Under the pieces are notes generated by a model, which had not been told where the DNA came from, searched no databases, and saw only the letters and a program-made list of their open reading frames with translations. Position numbers and translations under genes: made by a program. DNA of 64,000 nt from Brachynemurus nebulosus (lineage: Eukaryota > Arthropoda > Insecta > Neuroptera > Myrmeleontidae): the NCBI GenBank assembly GCA_035578155.1, contig JAPWDM010000001.1:14548725-14612724 (forward strand), given 5' to 3'. Below are positions 1-13,257 of this stretch, piece by piece. The stretch's first letter is position 1. Every line of letters begins with the position of its first letter.

Positions 1-1697
1 CACAAAAATAAGTCCCAACTCCCGAAACTGTATCTCCAATATTTATAATTTTAACAGAGCCCTAAAGCTATTGCTAAAATGGGGTGTCTGGCGTTCTCGC
101 GCACCGCGTCATTCAAACACGGTAAAGAAAAAAAATTATTTAAATATATTAAATATCAATATTAAGGAATGAAAAAATTCACGTACCTTCGGAATAAGTT
201 GATAAACAATAATCCGTGCAAAAAAAAATTTTATATGTATTTTTCCATTAGTTATGCTATTGTTAATTAACAAAATTTTTGAAACCGAAAGTTGACATAG
301 AAACCTTAATAATTATTTAACTAAAAAGCTCAAATTTTTTTTGTTTCGTAGAATTGTTCTGAAGAGGTGAAAAAATAGATTCCCGTTGAAAAAATCAAAA
401 ATTTTTAATTTTCCACTTATTTATAAACAATCAATTTCATTGAAAAATGAGAAATGTTGATAAAGCATTTTTTTTTTTTTGTTTTTTTAAATCTTAATTA
501 TTTCGTCCTTTTCTCATTGAGCGCCACCTGAAAATAATTTTTTTTAAATTTTTTAATGCTATTATTTAAAAAATTGTTATAAACAAATGCATTGTTTTTG
601 AGGCAATTTTTTTTTGATTCGAAGGACCAATAAAAAGAAAAATCGTTTATTGTTTAAAAATTTTTTATTGCTCAAAAATGCATTTGTTAATGAACAATTT
701 TTTTGTGTCATTTATTATTAATATTAAAGATCCGTTTTTTTTTTTCTTTTAAAAAATCATTATTTATATTGCTCTTTCATATTCCGAAGAAATTACAATT
801 AAAAAACGTAAAAATTTATTTGTTTATAACAAATTGTTTATTAAATAAACTTATTAAATATAAATAAAAAATTGTAATTTCTTCGGAATATGAAAGAGCA
901 ATATAAATAATGATTTTTTAAAAGAAAAAAAAAACGGATTTTTAATATTAATAATAAATGACACAAAAAAATTGTTCATTAACAAATGCATTTTTGAGCA
1001 ATAAAAAATGTTTTTTAAGAAACGATTTTTCTTTTAAAAATCATAATATTTATTGGTCCTTCGAATCAAAAAAAATTTTTTTCCATTGCCTCAAAATCAA
1101 TGCATTTGTTTATAACAATTTTTTAAATAATAGCATTTAAAAATTTAAAAAAATTATTTTCAGGTGGCGCTCAATGAGAAAAAGACGAAATAATTAAGAT
1201 TTAAAAAAACAAAAAAAAAAAAAAACAAATACTTTATCAACATTTCTCATTTTTCAATGCAATTGATTGTTTATAAAAAAGTGGAAAATTAAAAATTTTT
1301 GATTTTTTCAACGGGAATCTATTTTTTCACCTCTTCAGAACAATTCTACGAAGCAAAAAAAATTTGAGCTTTTTAGTTAAATAATTATTAAGGTTTCTAT
1401 GTCAATTTTCGGTTTCAATAATTTTGTTAATTAACAATAGCATAACTAATGGAAAAATACATATAAAAATCTTTTTTGCACGGATTATTGTTTATCAACT
1501 TATTCCAAAGGTGCGTGAATTTTTTCATTCCTTAATATTGATATTTAATATATTTAAATAATTTTTTTTCTTTACCGTGTTTGAATGACGCGGTGCGCGA
1601 AAACGCCAAACACCCCATTTTAACAATAACTTTAGGGCTCTGTTAAAATTATAAATATTGGAGATACAGTTTCGGGAGTCGGGACTTATTTTTGTGA
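1..1697. mobile_element. Foldback element with ~840-bp inverted arms, cut by window edge
   Basis: The first ~840 bases reappear in reverse complement up to about 1697. The outer arm CACAAAAATAAGTCCC at position 1 pairs with GGGACTTATTTTTGTG ending near 1697, and the stretch around 60-125 (GCACCGCGTCATTC) pairs with 1580-1625. The turn is an A+T-rich spacer near 845-860. The left terminus coincides with the window start, so the element may begin earlier and no target duplication can be judged. There is no credible ORF; the small reading frame at 958 is arm sequence. I read it as a non-autonomous foldback transposon of unknown superfamily. Confidence 0.8.
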
Positions 1698-2041
1698 AAT
1701 TTCCTGCTCTTTTCAGATCTTTTTTTTAATTTCAAAAATCTTGAATAGTTTTTGAAATTTTTCAAAAAAACAAAAACACTCATTTTTTTTTCACTCTTTT
1801 GCTTATAACAATTGCAATTTTTATGAGCGCATTTTCAACTTTTTCAAAAAGTTTCTAGAGGTCAATACGAATCGAATGACACCAAAATCATAATTTTTGG
1901 TGCCCTCTATGAGAATTTCACTAAAGTGGCTCTTCTAGACTAGACTATTAACTGCTAGACAGTAGCCAACTACTAGTCCAAAATTTGAGAAAATCCATTT
2001 ACTCATGGTCGACCTAGACGAAAATGGTCCTTGTCTTTTTG

Positions 2042-2046
<5 letters not shown>

Positions 2047-2082
<36 letters not shown>
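2047..2082. repeat. (AT)n microsatellite
   Basis: Uninterrupted AT dinucleotides abut the left end of the next foldback element, which may therefore have inserted into a TA-rich target. Confidence 0.95.
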
Positions 2083-2084
<2 letters not shown>

Positions 2085-2834
2085 GGTGGGCCATTTTAAT
2101 CTATGCATCTAAGTATCTCGCCAGAGACGCTACCTATGAAAAAATGACCTTTGTAAAAGCTGTTAGGTACGAAGGGGGACATTAAATGGTTACCTTGAAT
2201 TTGACCTTAACCTTCATTCTCAAGGTCATTTTGAGGTCAAGTCGCATTTTTCAAATGGAAAGATCTATTTTTTTTCGGATTCTGAAAGAGCATGAAATTT
2301 CACGTTGAAAATGCTATGAACGAATTTTTTTATTGACCTTTAATTTTTTTATTTTTTTGTTATGAAATTTATTAGTTATGAGAAATTAATTTTTCATAAC
2401 TTTTTAATGTCATTTTCTTCTGGATTTTGACCTTAGAATGACCTTTGAAGGTCATTAAAAACTAAAAGAAGCTCCTATTTTACGTCTCCAAAAGATGCCG
2501 ACACTCTAAATTTGGGTTTTTCCTTTAAAATCTAATTTTTTATTGATCTTTGGTGGTCTTTACACCTCTTAAGGTCAATAATAAAAAAATTCGCTTATAG
2601 CATTTTCGACGTGAAATTTTACGCTCTTTCAGAATCCGAAATAAAAAATAGGGCTTTCCATTTGAAAAATTCGACTTGACCTCAAAATGACCTTGAGAAT
2701 GAAGGTCAATGTCAAATTTAAGGTAACCATTTAATGGCCCCCTTCGTACCTAACAACTTTTGTAAAGGTCATTTTTTGATAGCTGGCGCCTCTGGCGAGA
2801 TATTTAGATGCATAAATTAAAATGGCCCACCCTG
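2083..2834. mobile_element. Foldback MITE, TIR GGGTGGGCCATTTTAAT
   Basis: The left end GGGGTGGGCCATTTTAATC pairs with ATTAAAATGGCCCACCCTG at the right end, and most of the ~270-bp outer arms pair (for example TCTCGCCAGAGACGC with GGCGCCTCTGGCGAGA). The element is flanked on both sides by TA-rich DNA, so a TA target is plausible but cannot be proved in this context. It is non-coding. A 246-nt minus-strand frame starting here is chance. Confidence 0.8.
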
Positions 2835-3136
2835 TATATATATACATACATGTTAATGAAGGTCGATTTCGGTTTCCATGACATCCGCCGTAATAACTGA
2901 ATTTCCAGAATATAAATTCGCTGAAAGGAAGAATTAATTTTTTTTTTTATTTTTCTTAAAATTATTTTTGCGGTAAAAAAATATGTATTTGTATGGACTA
3001 CGTTTAATCCTTTAATTTTATTTTCTTTAACCAAGGAACAAACCAGCAATTAAACGATAAAAAAACAGGTGACATCTTTTCAAATACTTTTAGATTATTT
3101 CAGTCGAGTATAACTTCGTATAATCTTTGTATAGGT

Positions 3137-3998
3137 TACGGATTGTAAATTTACCGACTTTTCAATTACCGGTAATTCGGTAAATGGTTTTAGCAAAACC
3201 GGTTTACCGGTAATTTACCGGTATTTTTAAAACACGGAAAATATAAGAATAAATATTAGAAAAAAAATCTAAAATAAAAACGTAAAATACGCAATTCAAT
3301 ACTCGAACAGTTTTGATATTTATCGGTTTCTTTCAGAAATAACTTCATTAATATATAAAATATCTAAACTGTTCGAGTCTTGAATCGCGTTCTAGTGTAG
3401 GAGCTTTTATCCTATACAAAATAAGATAAAAATTATGTAAAAATGATAATCTGTTTGATTTTACGACTTTGTAGGTCTCTACAGCTTCCTTCGTCGAAAT
3501 ATACCGCCCATTGTTATTGTTTATTGAAAAAATAATTTTAAATTTTGTTAAATAATCATAAAATATGAATCAATTATATATACCTACCTGTAATAAAAAT
3601 TTAATTACCGCTACTTACAATGTAATCATTTAACGTAATGTTTAATTATTTTGGAAAAAGTACAGCTGATTTAAATATGTAAGTAAATACAAAAAGGACG
3701 TTTTATTGCATATATATGCATTTTAAAACTAACCATTGCATTGTGTGATTTTTTGTATCACAGAATATTTTTTTATGGGTACACAGTAAGGGGTAATTTG
3801 ATTGTGTACATTTACGTTCAATAAACTTGATCATTCTTCTATGAAATAAAATTAACTTATAAGAATTTCCAAATATATTATTTTTAATTTATTGAATTAC
3901 CGTTAAAAAAATCAGCGATTTACCGGTAAAAATTTTAACGCATTTTTAGTAATTTACCGATAAACCAGTAAACCGGTTTACCGGTATTGCAATCCCTA
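3137..3998. mobile_element. hAT-type MITE, copy 1 (perfect 8-bp TSD)
   Basis: The 8-bp duplication GTATAGGT lies at 3129-3136 and 3999-4006. The element begins TACGGATTGTAAAT and ends ATTGCAATCCCTA, so the TIR is approximately TAGGGATTGCAAT. Both subterminal zones are packed with ACCGGTAAACCGG-like motifs, which could bind a transposase. The interior (3240-3900) is non-coding. An 8-bp TSD with short TIRs is diagnostic of hAT. A rearranged reverse-orientation copy lies at about 16838-17480. Confidence 0.88.
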
Positions 3999-4006
3999 GT
4001 ATAGGT

Positions 4007-5151
4007 ACGTCTAAAATATATACCGACAACCTAACTGGACGTGCCATAGGAAACTACCGTCCATAAAGCTCTCTCTGACAATTTTGTCTTCGGTCGCCAA
4101 TAATCAAACTACAAAGACGAATTACAATTATTATTAGTACCGAATTTTTCATATTGCGAGCTCTACATTTTATATAATATTTCATCATTTTAACAAATGG
4201 TTATTCTTGAATTAAGTGTTTTATTATATTAAATCACATTATTACAATTTACGTAGGTATACAAAAAAAGAGTAAAACATGTCACGTCCCGAATTCGTCG
4301 GGAAATTCTATCGGTCGGTAGGTAACATATGACCTCATAATAATAACACATTGTGAGAATAAAATATTAAAAAAAAAAAATACATATATGTGAAGTTATA
4401 AAAAATACATTTTTTCCATTTCTGTTACAGAATTTTAAAATAAAAGAACAAACGTGAACTCTTTCGTCATATAAATGTGTACATATCATAATCAGAATAA
4501 TAACTTACCTGCTAACCCGCCTCATTCCACTTACTCCTATCTCGTGCCAGGACCCCGTGTCCCTATCCCGGTATACCTACTACATTCATATCAAAAAGTA
4601 CACGCGTTTTTTATTGTTAGGGAATTTATATATATCTATAATGGAAGCAATGTGCGGTAGAGCAATTCATTAAATGTTACCAATAAAAGGAGGAAAAAAT
4701 AATAGCTTAGCTTGCCCCAGAAATATATAGTTACATGTAAAATCACTTAAGCGTTTTCTACACCAACATTCTACTATACAATATTATAACTGAACCCTCT
4801 TAACGCACATATACAATTACACACGTGTGTGCAACGTGTCGATTATCCGTGGATCTTGCAGGTGAAATATTTCGCAAGCAAGTTAATGTTATAAACGGTA
4901 TCACCTAAATTGTTTAAGAATAATAAACTACAGACCCTTATTTTTACGTGGGCGTTAATTTAAAAGATGTAGTCATATCTAAATATAAAGATTTCTTCTT
5001 GAATTACACTGCATTACAAAAAAAAAAAAACAGTACCCACTTTAATTTTTCCTGTTTATTCATTCATACACATCGTTCAGTAAGAATATATGCGTACTTT
5101 TTTTCTATCACGTACTGTTTTTTAGGTACGATAATTAATATATTATATAAC
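4007..5151. other. Unassigned intergenic DNA
   Basis: A+T-rich sequence in which I see no gene or element boundary. The small frames at 4475 and 4948 have no recognisable features. Confidence 0.5.
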
Positions 5152-6000
5152 TACTAGCCGTATACCCGATGGGCTTTTCCATCGGCATCATCTTCGTGCT
5201 CACTTTCTGCTCACTTTCAGTGTTTTCAAAAGCCTAAATATCAACTTTCACGATTTATTAAATATTGTTTATTTTAATAGCCATAGTAACATATTTTTAT
5301 ATATCTCTAATTTTAAAAATGACGTATTTCCATACAAATGGGGTATTTGACAAATTTTTAAAAACCATCTTAGTGTGTTTATTACTTCTTACTAAACTCA
5401 TAATACACATTTTTAAATTATTTTGTACTATATTTTTAATAAAAATCACCGATAAAATTTTAGTTTTTAAAAAGATCGCCAAAACGATGCTTTCTGTGAC
5501 GTCAAATCGTATGACGTCATTGGCTCTAAAACATTGAGTAGTAGTAGTAGGTCTAGTAATGAAAATGAATAATGAAAAATTTCTTTCATAGTTACCAAAA
5601 AAGTAAACAGTTTTTATCCTAACTTCAAAATAATACAGCGAGCTTGTGACGTAAGCTGCTTTTGCTTGATGTTTTTAATTACGTCATTTTTAACGTAATT
5701 TTGTAATTTTATTTAATTAAAATTTTTATATTTTTGAATGAAATAACTTGTAATGAAATATATTCAATATCATTATGACTCGAGCAATTATTTAAAAATC
5801 AAAATAGATATTTTTTCAGCTACTGTCAAATACCCCATTTTCATCCACTATTAAACCCACTTAGAGGACGAATTTTCAAAATTCCTTTCTTAGTGCTCAC
5901 TTACGTTACATAGGGAACTCCTATGCAAAATTTCATTCTTCTAAATCCAACAGTTTAGGCTGTGCGTTGTCTGTCAGTCAGTCAGTGTTAGAAATTTATT
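5152..6000. repeat. Dispersed insect repeat, head ACTAGCCGTA, tail GTCAGTCAGTCAGTG
   Basis: It starts with ACTAGCCGTATACCCGATGG and ends in a GTGCGTTGTCTGTCAGTCAG motif. Both resemble ends I associate with abundant insect interspersed repeats, of non-LTR or Helitron type; I cannot decide which. A related head, ACTAGCTGTACCCGCGATG, is at 50527. The body is split by a Mutator-like MITE at 5339-5837. Confidence 0.5.
5339..5837. mobile_element. Mutator-like MITE copy 1 (TIR TGGGGTATTTGACA)
   Basis: TGGGGTATTTGACA at the left is matched by TGTCAAATACCCCA at the right. The interior is closely similar to 48470-49019, where a 10-bp target duplication supports a Mutator-like assignment. No clear duplication is left here. 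The overlapping 90-aa and 61-aa frames are shadows. Confidence 0.65.
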
Positions 6001-6201
6001 AAGTAGATTAGTAAAAAAATTAAAAAATAAGGTTTCAGTATACACATTATTTTATTTAATAACGAAAAATTATTATAATTTATTTAAACTATAATTCGAG
6101 TAAAACCGACAACAAAACTTTTTATTAATATATTTGAACACATTGAAATATAGAATATATAGTGAAAAAAATACATATTGTACACAAAAGAAGAAAAATA
6201 T

Positions 6202-6720
6202 TTAACTTTTTCTTTTATGTTTGGAAGTATTTTCTCGCTTTAAACTCCAATAGTAATCTCCTAACATAGCTGCATTCCAACGACCTTGAAACCGTTCTTC
6301 AAGCCTTTTTCTATCTTGATGAAACCGCACTCCTTGTTTATCACTTACAGCTCCAAGATTTGAAGAAAAAAAGAGAAATGGAAATGAAGGAAATGAATTT
6401 TCAATGACATCCGGCAACCCATCTTTTTGTATGCATTTAACAAAATTGTTCACAAAGGCTACCTGTACACGATCAGTAATACTGTCAGTATTTAGAAATA
6501 CTGACATTATTACTGATCGTATATCGATAATACTGAAATATTCTAAGTATACTAATTTATACAATTAAAATAACGATTCATTTTCTTTGTCAGTAAATAC
6601 TGATAGTATTACTGATCGTGTACAGGCAGTCTAAGAGTTCTGCATTGTCAGCTCTGTGATTACCTATCCGTGTGACTAATGCATCCGCATTTTTATTTCT
6701 CTCAATCGCAACAGTAATGT
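6202..6720 (-). pseudogene. Fragment of a widespread uncharacterised insect gene family, split by a MITE
   Basis: On the minus strand, codons from about 6720 to 6627 read through residues such as GNHRADNAELLD. Reading resumes below 6462 through VAFVNNFVKCIQKDG, NLGAVSDKQGVRFHQD and RFQGRWNAAMLGDYYWSLKR, and ends at a stop near 6202. I recognise these segments as a conserved stretch found in many uncharacterised multi-copy insect loci. Its function is unknown to me, and it may itself be transposon-borne. The 165-bp MITE at 6462-6626 interrupts the coding region, so the apparent ORF start is MITE-derived. This is an exon-sized remnant, not a working gene. Confidence 0.6.
6462..6626. mobile_element. 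165-bp palindromic MITE, TIR CCTGTACACGATCAGTAATACT
   Basis: CCTGTACACGATCAGTAAT at the left pairs with ATTACTGATCGTGTACAGG at the right. CAGTATTTAG and ACTGACATTATTACTGATCG form an extra internal hairpin. The element interrupts a coding fragment. No convincing target duplication was found: the flanks are ...GGCTA and CAGTC.... Confidence 0.8.
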
Positions 6721-6726
6721 ACTATT

Positions 6727-8592
6727 AATATGGACGCAATAAGGATCGTTCAAAAGAAGTTATCGGTGTGTACCTCAAAAATAAGACAAAGACTATCAAT
6801 GTACTCTAGCTCACAAAAAACTATAATAGCAATCAGTTTTCCGGGTACCGAAATCGTATCACGCAGTGTTATTTTCCAAATTCTATCTTGGTAAATTTTA
6901 ACAGAAGAAAAATAAGTTGCGATCAAAAGTGCCTTAATTTTAAGTGCCTTATTTTAATTAATCCATATCGCATGAGATATCATTTGAAAAAGCAATCTCT
7001 AAGGATACTAAAAATATTTTTTCTTGCAATTTTAAATTAATATGTAGTTGCTTGTGACAGTGTCAAAATCGGCTTACAGTTTCACGTGTGGAAAAAAGTA
7101 TCTTTTTCAAATCTAAAATTCCGTATTGCCCATCTCCAGATTGTCCATTGCGGCCTCGTCTTACGAACTTACGACTCGTGAAAAAAGCATCTTCATTTTT
7201 CAACTTGTTACATATATTATTATTTTTATACCAGCGGTCTTAATGATCACGCTCAAAATTTAATAGAAGTGACTGTATCCCCTAATCTTCAAGATTTCCA
7301 AAGTCAAAATTTTGTTTTTAATAAGGTTAGGGAAAACTACGACTTTTTTCGACAGTAAATAGTTATTGAAAGAAAAAACAAAACAAATATTTTAAATAAT
7401 AAAAAAGAAAATAATAAGCAACCTGCAGGTAAACCTTTTTTTATGCGGTGGATAGGGACCGCATAAAAAAAATTAATTGAAAAATGTCATAAATAGCTAT
7501 AAAATGTTTAGTCCGGTCCAGACTGTAAAAAGAAATTTATGCTATGAATCGGGACCACATAAAAAAAGTTTCATCGAAAATACTAATTCAAAACGCTCAA
7601 AACCTCACGATCTCCTTAGAAACTGTTTCTCTAAATAAGATAAAGCATTGATTTACACGTAGAAACATTTTATTTCATTGTTATATGTAATATTATGAAA
7701 ACTGTGAAAAATACATCTCTAAAAAAACTAAATAATGCAATAATATTTTTAAGCAATCTACTGATTAAATGCTTAAAAACCATTAAAAAGTATTTTTATT
7801 AAAGAAAGTTATTATAGTTAATGTTTAAGTTTCTGACATTCTCTTGATTTTGATTCACATTATGTATTTTAATGAACATTTTTTTTAAAAAAACCGCATA
7901 AAAAAAACGCATAAAAACATCGTATTTACTAATCTAATATTGATAAAAATAAAATTATAGTAAAAATAAAGTATTTGTCTACGAATATTTTAGTAGAATT
8001 TGGTACAGTTCATACACTTTTTCAGTTGTCACGGGCCAATTCGGATAAGATTTAAAAATATATATAAAACAAAAAAAATTTTAATGTAATACTCTATTGA
8101 CTGAGGGAACCCTTATGACACGATTCGTTCTTGATTAATTATATTTTCTAAACTTTTTAGATAACTACATAAACTACTTTTCAAAATGAATTTATTAGAA
8201 AATTTTCCTATTTCATATCTGCGTATTTCACTAGCAAAACAATCGAAAATACGACCATATATTACACTTACCTACATAACACAAGTCACTACATATATAC
8301 GCCATATAATTCACACGACTAACTGACATTAGCAATTGAAACAAATTATGTAGTCTGTGTTTGTACAATACTATAACATTAAAAACTGATTGTTCAACAT
8401 TACATAAATGAAAATTTAGTCTGAATATGGGGTGCCCTGAATATGAATTACATAAAGTCGTTTTAAATTAAATAATTACTCAATTGCGATTTTAAAACAC
8501 AAGTAGAAACATAATATATATGTATATACACAAAAAAGTATAGGGTAGGGTAAGCTGTTTAACAGTGAATCTTATGAAATATAAATGAAAGC
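6727..8592. other. Non-coding DNA with scattered CCGCATAAAAAA motifs
   Basis: No ORF or confident element ends. TTTTTTATGCGG and CCGCATAAAAAA occur in both orientations at about 7437-7470 and 7890-7910, suggesting a degraded inverted-repeat element, but the boundaries cannot be set. Confidence 0.35.
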
Positions 8593-8596
8593 TTAA

Positions 8597-9306
8597 GGGC
8601 GTATTCTAATCTACAAATTCGAAATTATCAATTTTTTTTCATTTTTTTCAAAGTTCAGGCCTTTAAGAATAAGCCTCTAAAAGGATTTGCGAAAATTCGG
8701 ATCATTTTCGGAGTTATGGGTATTTTTCGTTATCTTTTCAGTGTTAAATTCAAATTTTTAATATAAATTACTCGAAACTACTTTTTTCGATACGGTTGAC
8801 ATATCTCAAGTTCTAATGCACTGATTTACTTGAAATTCGGTACAAACCTTTTTAATACTATCAAAATCGGTCCGACGTAGGGGTTTTTGGAATTTTCTTT
8901 TTACTATTTTCAAAAAAATTTTTAAAGTTGAAAAAAGGAGGCGAAAAAATAATTTTTTTAAATAGACGCCATTTTGTGAAAGAACTTATTTTTTTAAATC
9001 GGTTACGTCCAGCTAATCTACATCCTTGTTTAGTAAGAATTAACTAAAATTTTATGTTTCAGATCAGCAGAAGGGTTGAACTCACGTCAACCAGGAGACA
9101 CCTTTTTTTGAGTCCTCACTTTGCCGGCCTGTACCGATAGGTGTCAATTTTGAATTTTTTTTAAAATTTTTATAGATTTTTAAACTTTTCAAGTATTAAT
9201 AAAAAAACTATTAAAAAATGGATACTAAAAAAGTTTAAATGGTTTACTTTTTTTATTTCGTCCGTAAAATCACCTCATAATCGAGCCTTTAGACTAGAAT
9301 ACCCCC
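8597..9306. mobile_element. piggyBac-like MITE with TTAA flanks
   Basis: TTAA lies at 8593-8596 and 9307-9310, immediately outside TIRs GGGCGTATTCTAATCTA and TAGACTAGAATACCCCC (reverse complement GGGGGTATTCTAGTCTA). TTAA duplication is the piggyBac hallmark. The 710-bp interior has no transposase frame. Confidence 0.75.
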
Positions 9307-9310
9307 TTAA

Positions 9311-11083
9311 TATAACTAAACAATTGCAAAGCAATTTTACCACTTTCAATTACGCTATCAGTCGTGACAACAGTGTTGCCAGATATATTTTAACGAGAAC
9401 TGCCGATGAGTTCAAGTAGCGCAAACATAGCCCAATGCGTAGGGCGACCAACTCTTTGAAAAATGTCTTTCCAAAAATACACAAATGTATAAGTAATTAG
9501 ACCTGACGTTTTATTTCTCTAAAAAAAAAATTCTAACTTTGAGCGTCCGTATTGCATTGTAATCAGTTAATACTAAAGGAGCTAAATGAGATAAATGAAT
9601 TGTCAAAAAAAAATCCTTGTTTAAGCACTTTACCCTACATTGTACCTTAAAATTATACATTTCCATGCACAACTCATATCGCATAAAGTATATTAAAATA
9701 ACATTGTGGATAAGATGAAATTATTCACGTAATACAAACTTGTAGAACTTGGTGTGGTTTAACCACTTGATTGTATTTAATTGTGTATTTTAGATTGACA
9801 TTAAACACGTTCAAATAATTGGTACTACAATATGTTGTGGAAATTCGTTTTGATGGTATAATTAAGAAAAGGAAACAAGCTTTAATAGTAAAAACTTTCT
9901 CGTTCTTTTCAAGTGATTGGCGTGTTAGAGGTTACGTAACTACTAAATCCCAAAAAAGTCTATCAATTATTTTCGTAAATTAAAATTGGTTGATTGTGAT
10001 TTTTTTTAAAATCTCTTCCCTTGACATTTTTTTAATTTTTATTTTTTTATTTAGGTGAGTAATTATTTTTAATTTAAAATTATTTGAGAATCATTTAATC
10101 TTCAACAGTAAGTATTTAAGTATTGGATTAAGTGTTGATTTTTGGTGTGTCTTGGGTGATCCTTCGTCAGCTGTGCGTTAAAAAATAATTTTAAAAAATT
10201 TTTCTCCAAAACTGAACTTTAAAATTAGTTTAAATTTTCAACATATTCAATAAAATCAAAAATTTCCAATCAATTATTTTATTTATAGAAACCTTAGGAG
10301 CAAGTATCCAAAAGGGTGTTTTTTGAAAAACACCTTTCGCGCGTCTCCGATTACCCTGATTATTCAAAATTTAAATAATCAGTTTGGTTGCAAATACTTG
10401 GATTTAAATGTTTTTTTTTTTTTTTTGTTATAATAGACAGGGCTTGAAAGAATAAATTTTTTAACAAATCATTCTTTCAGGGTCTTCTCTATGGAACACA
10501 CTAACACAAGTTGCTGGAGTTCCAATTTCGAAAGAGTAGTTTTGATGTTATTACGATTGTGTCCACTAACGTTAAAAAACCGCGGACTGTCGAAAAAGTC
10601 CCATATTTCCTCTGAATATTATTTTGTAATGAAAATATTCTCACAAATACTTTTTTCTACTTAAAAATCCATGAAAATTACGTAACTTTTCCAATTAGAT
10701 ACTACCTTTTAAACCAACTTTCAGTTTTTAAATGTACTATGTTACAAATTCATTAATGCACCTTCTAAATAACTAAATCGATTTTTTTATTGTTGTAAAA
10801 AAATAAAAAACAAAACATCAAATTTCCGATAATATGATTTATTTTGAACTACCTAACAATTAGCCATATGCAGCTAAAAGTTTGCTTTCCAATTATTAAA
10901 AAAAATTAATTAAAAAACTTTGGAATAGCTGCCATTATTGGTTTAAAATTTACAGAATCGGTAAAAAAATTCTACTTTTTTTTAATTCGAATTTAATTTT
11001 TTTAGTCGAATTTTCTCCGAAAAATTAGACTTATACAGTCTATACGATAAGAGCTGCGAGAGGCGAGACCAGGGGCGCTATCC
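9311..11083. other. Unassigned A+T-rich DNA
   Basis: No gene recognised. A short inverted repeat around 10345-10385 (TGATTATTCAAAATTTAAATAATCA) and a small stem at 10440-10480 are the only structures I noticed. Confidence 0.4.
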
Positions 11084-11126
11084 GTTTTCGGACCCGTAGA
11101 ACACGATTATGTAAAAAAAAAAGATG

Positions 11127-11191
<65 letters not shown>

Positions 11192-13072
11192 TCCCGCAAC
11201 CTTTTAATATGTGTAGGGCCCCCCTATGGAAGCTAAGAGATGAAATTTGGTAAGTGGGGCTTATTCCGATGCACAACAATACTATCAAAGTGGGGTCAAA
11301 TTTTGGGCAAATTTTTTTTCGGACCCGACCTTTAAGGGGGTGGTGGGGGGCGGAAAAGCAATAAAACTTTTCCAAATCGGTTTTAAATAATGTTTCGGTC
11401 AATTATCTACAACATATCCAAAATTCAGCTTCCTAGGATGATATGGTGTGAGTAGAGGGGGGAAAAACGATTTTCGCTGGATCTAACAGGCCCCCAGCAC
11501 CCCAGAATTAACGTAGAGGGTTGAAATTTGGTGTGTTGATAAAGTTCGTACCTAGGTTGTGCTTTTTGGAGGTTTTAATATTTTACCCCCACCCCCCTCA
11601 TTTTTAAGCTACAATTTCATGCATTTTCGACGTTTTCGAAGTTTGTACCACTCGCACAGGTCACCCGAATAAACCTAGAGGGCTGAAATTTTGTATTCGG
11701 ATTGAGTTAGTATCAAGGGGGTGCCTTTTGGGGGTCTCGACTTTTAACCCCTACCCCCACCATTTTTATACCCAAAAGAACATGATTTTTCTTGTTTTTT
11801 AACAGTTTCGTTCGGGTCAAAATCTCACCAAATAAACCTAGAGGGCTGAAATTTGGTGTACAGGTTAAGCTAATAGCCAGACACTGTTTTTTGGAGGTTT
11901 CAACTTTTAACCCTTACCCCCACGATTTTTACGCCAATATTTCCTTAATTTTTTTGCTTGTTTTCAAACACGTCTAGAGACTCCATAAGGAAACCTAGAG
12001 GGCTGAAATTTTGTACGTGTATTCAGTTAGTATCCAGCTAGTACCTTGTAGGGAGTCCGCATCACTTTTCCCCCCACTTCTCCCATTTTTACATCGGAAT
12101 TGAATGCTATTGTTAAATGTGTTTTAAAAGCATTATGTTTATTCTAAATACAAGTAGGCGAATAGTAATTTTAAAAAATTTAAAAAAAAGTGAATACAAT
12201 TTTTTAACAAATGAAATACATACATATTAAGTAATTTGCAAATGTTATTAAAGTCACTGTTTATTTATTTATTTAATTATTATTTAGGAATTTTGGATTT
12301 TTATTATTTATAAAATAGAAATTTTGGATTTTTTTGGAAAGAAAAAATATCTTCATAAAAGCCTTCCAGTTTACTATTTAAGTTCCTTTTTTAATATTTA
12401 AAAGTAAAACACAAAGGCAATTGGCGGATAAGCATGGATAGAAATGCCCTCGTACGAACTGTTTTGGCTTTTTCCCTGTTAACTTCTATCGGCACAAAAT
12501 TGAAATTTACTGAGATTCAGCCCTTAAAAACTTAAAATCTTTTTATAAAGCCCCGATCAACCGGACACTCATTATCAGTTTTGAAACCACCAAAATTACA
12601 AATCGCTTGTGGAGTTTCAATTATATTTCGCTTGTAGACACTCAATACCGAAGAAATAATTTTTTTTTTTATTTTTTTTATTTTTTATTTTTTTTTTTTT
12701 TTTGAATGAAAAAATATCTTTATAAAGGCCTTCCAGTTTACTATTTAAGGTCCTTTTTTAATATTTAAAACTAAAACATAAAGGCAATTAGCGGATAAAC
12801 ATGGGCAGGAATGCCCTCGTACGAATTGTGTTGGTTTTTTTTCTGCTACCTGTTTTCGGCACAAAATTGAAATTTACTGAGATACAACCCTTAAATACTT
12901 AAAACCTTTTTTTAAAGCCTCGATCAGCCGAACACTCATCACCAGTTTTGAAACCAACAAAATGACAATTCGGTTGTAGACTTTCAATCACATTTCGCTT
13001 GTAAACATTCAATACCGAAGATGAAGGGGGAAATTCGACTACCGTGATGGGGCCCCGCTGCTCACGGCGTTT
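11084..13072. repeat. Large tandem unit, copy 1 (~2.06-kb spacing)
   Basis: Sequence from TTTTCGGACCCGTAGAACACG is repeated at 13147 with near identity for well over 1 kb, including the (AT)n tract and the segment that gives the same chance 61-aa frame at 11792 and 13856. Inside are four diverged copies of a ~160-bp module, marked by TAGAGGGYTGAAATTT at 11514, 11676, 11839 and 11996. A tail module starting near 12345 (AAGGCAATTGGCGGATAAGC) is duplicated at 12712-13072. There are no credible coding regions. Confidence 0.8.
11131..11188. repeat. (AT)n microsatellite
   Basis: AT dinucleotide run inside tandem unit copy 1. It creates a spurious minus-strand IY-repeat ORF at 11040-11402. Confidence 0.95.
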
Positions 13073-13146
13073 TTTTACAATACAGATTTCTAAAAGTGAA
13101 AAAAGTACGGATTTTTTAAAAATAAGGTTTCAGTGTTTTTAGTCGA

Positions 13147-13188
13147 ATTTTCGGACCCGTAGAACACGAATATGTAGAAAAAAAAATG

Positions 13189-13257
<69 letters not shown>

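Noticed and set aside
4475..5157. ORFs of 61 and 69 aa
   Set aside because: Short, no domains, no conserved neighbours.
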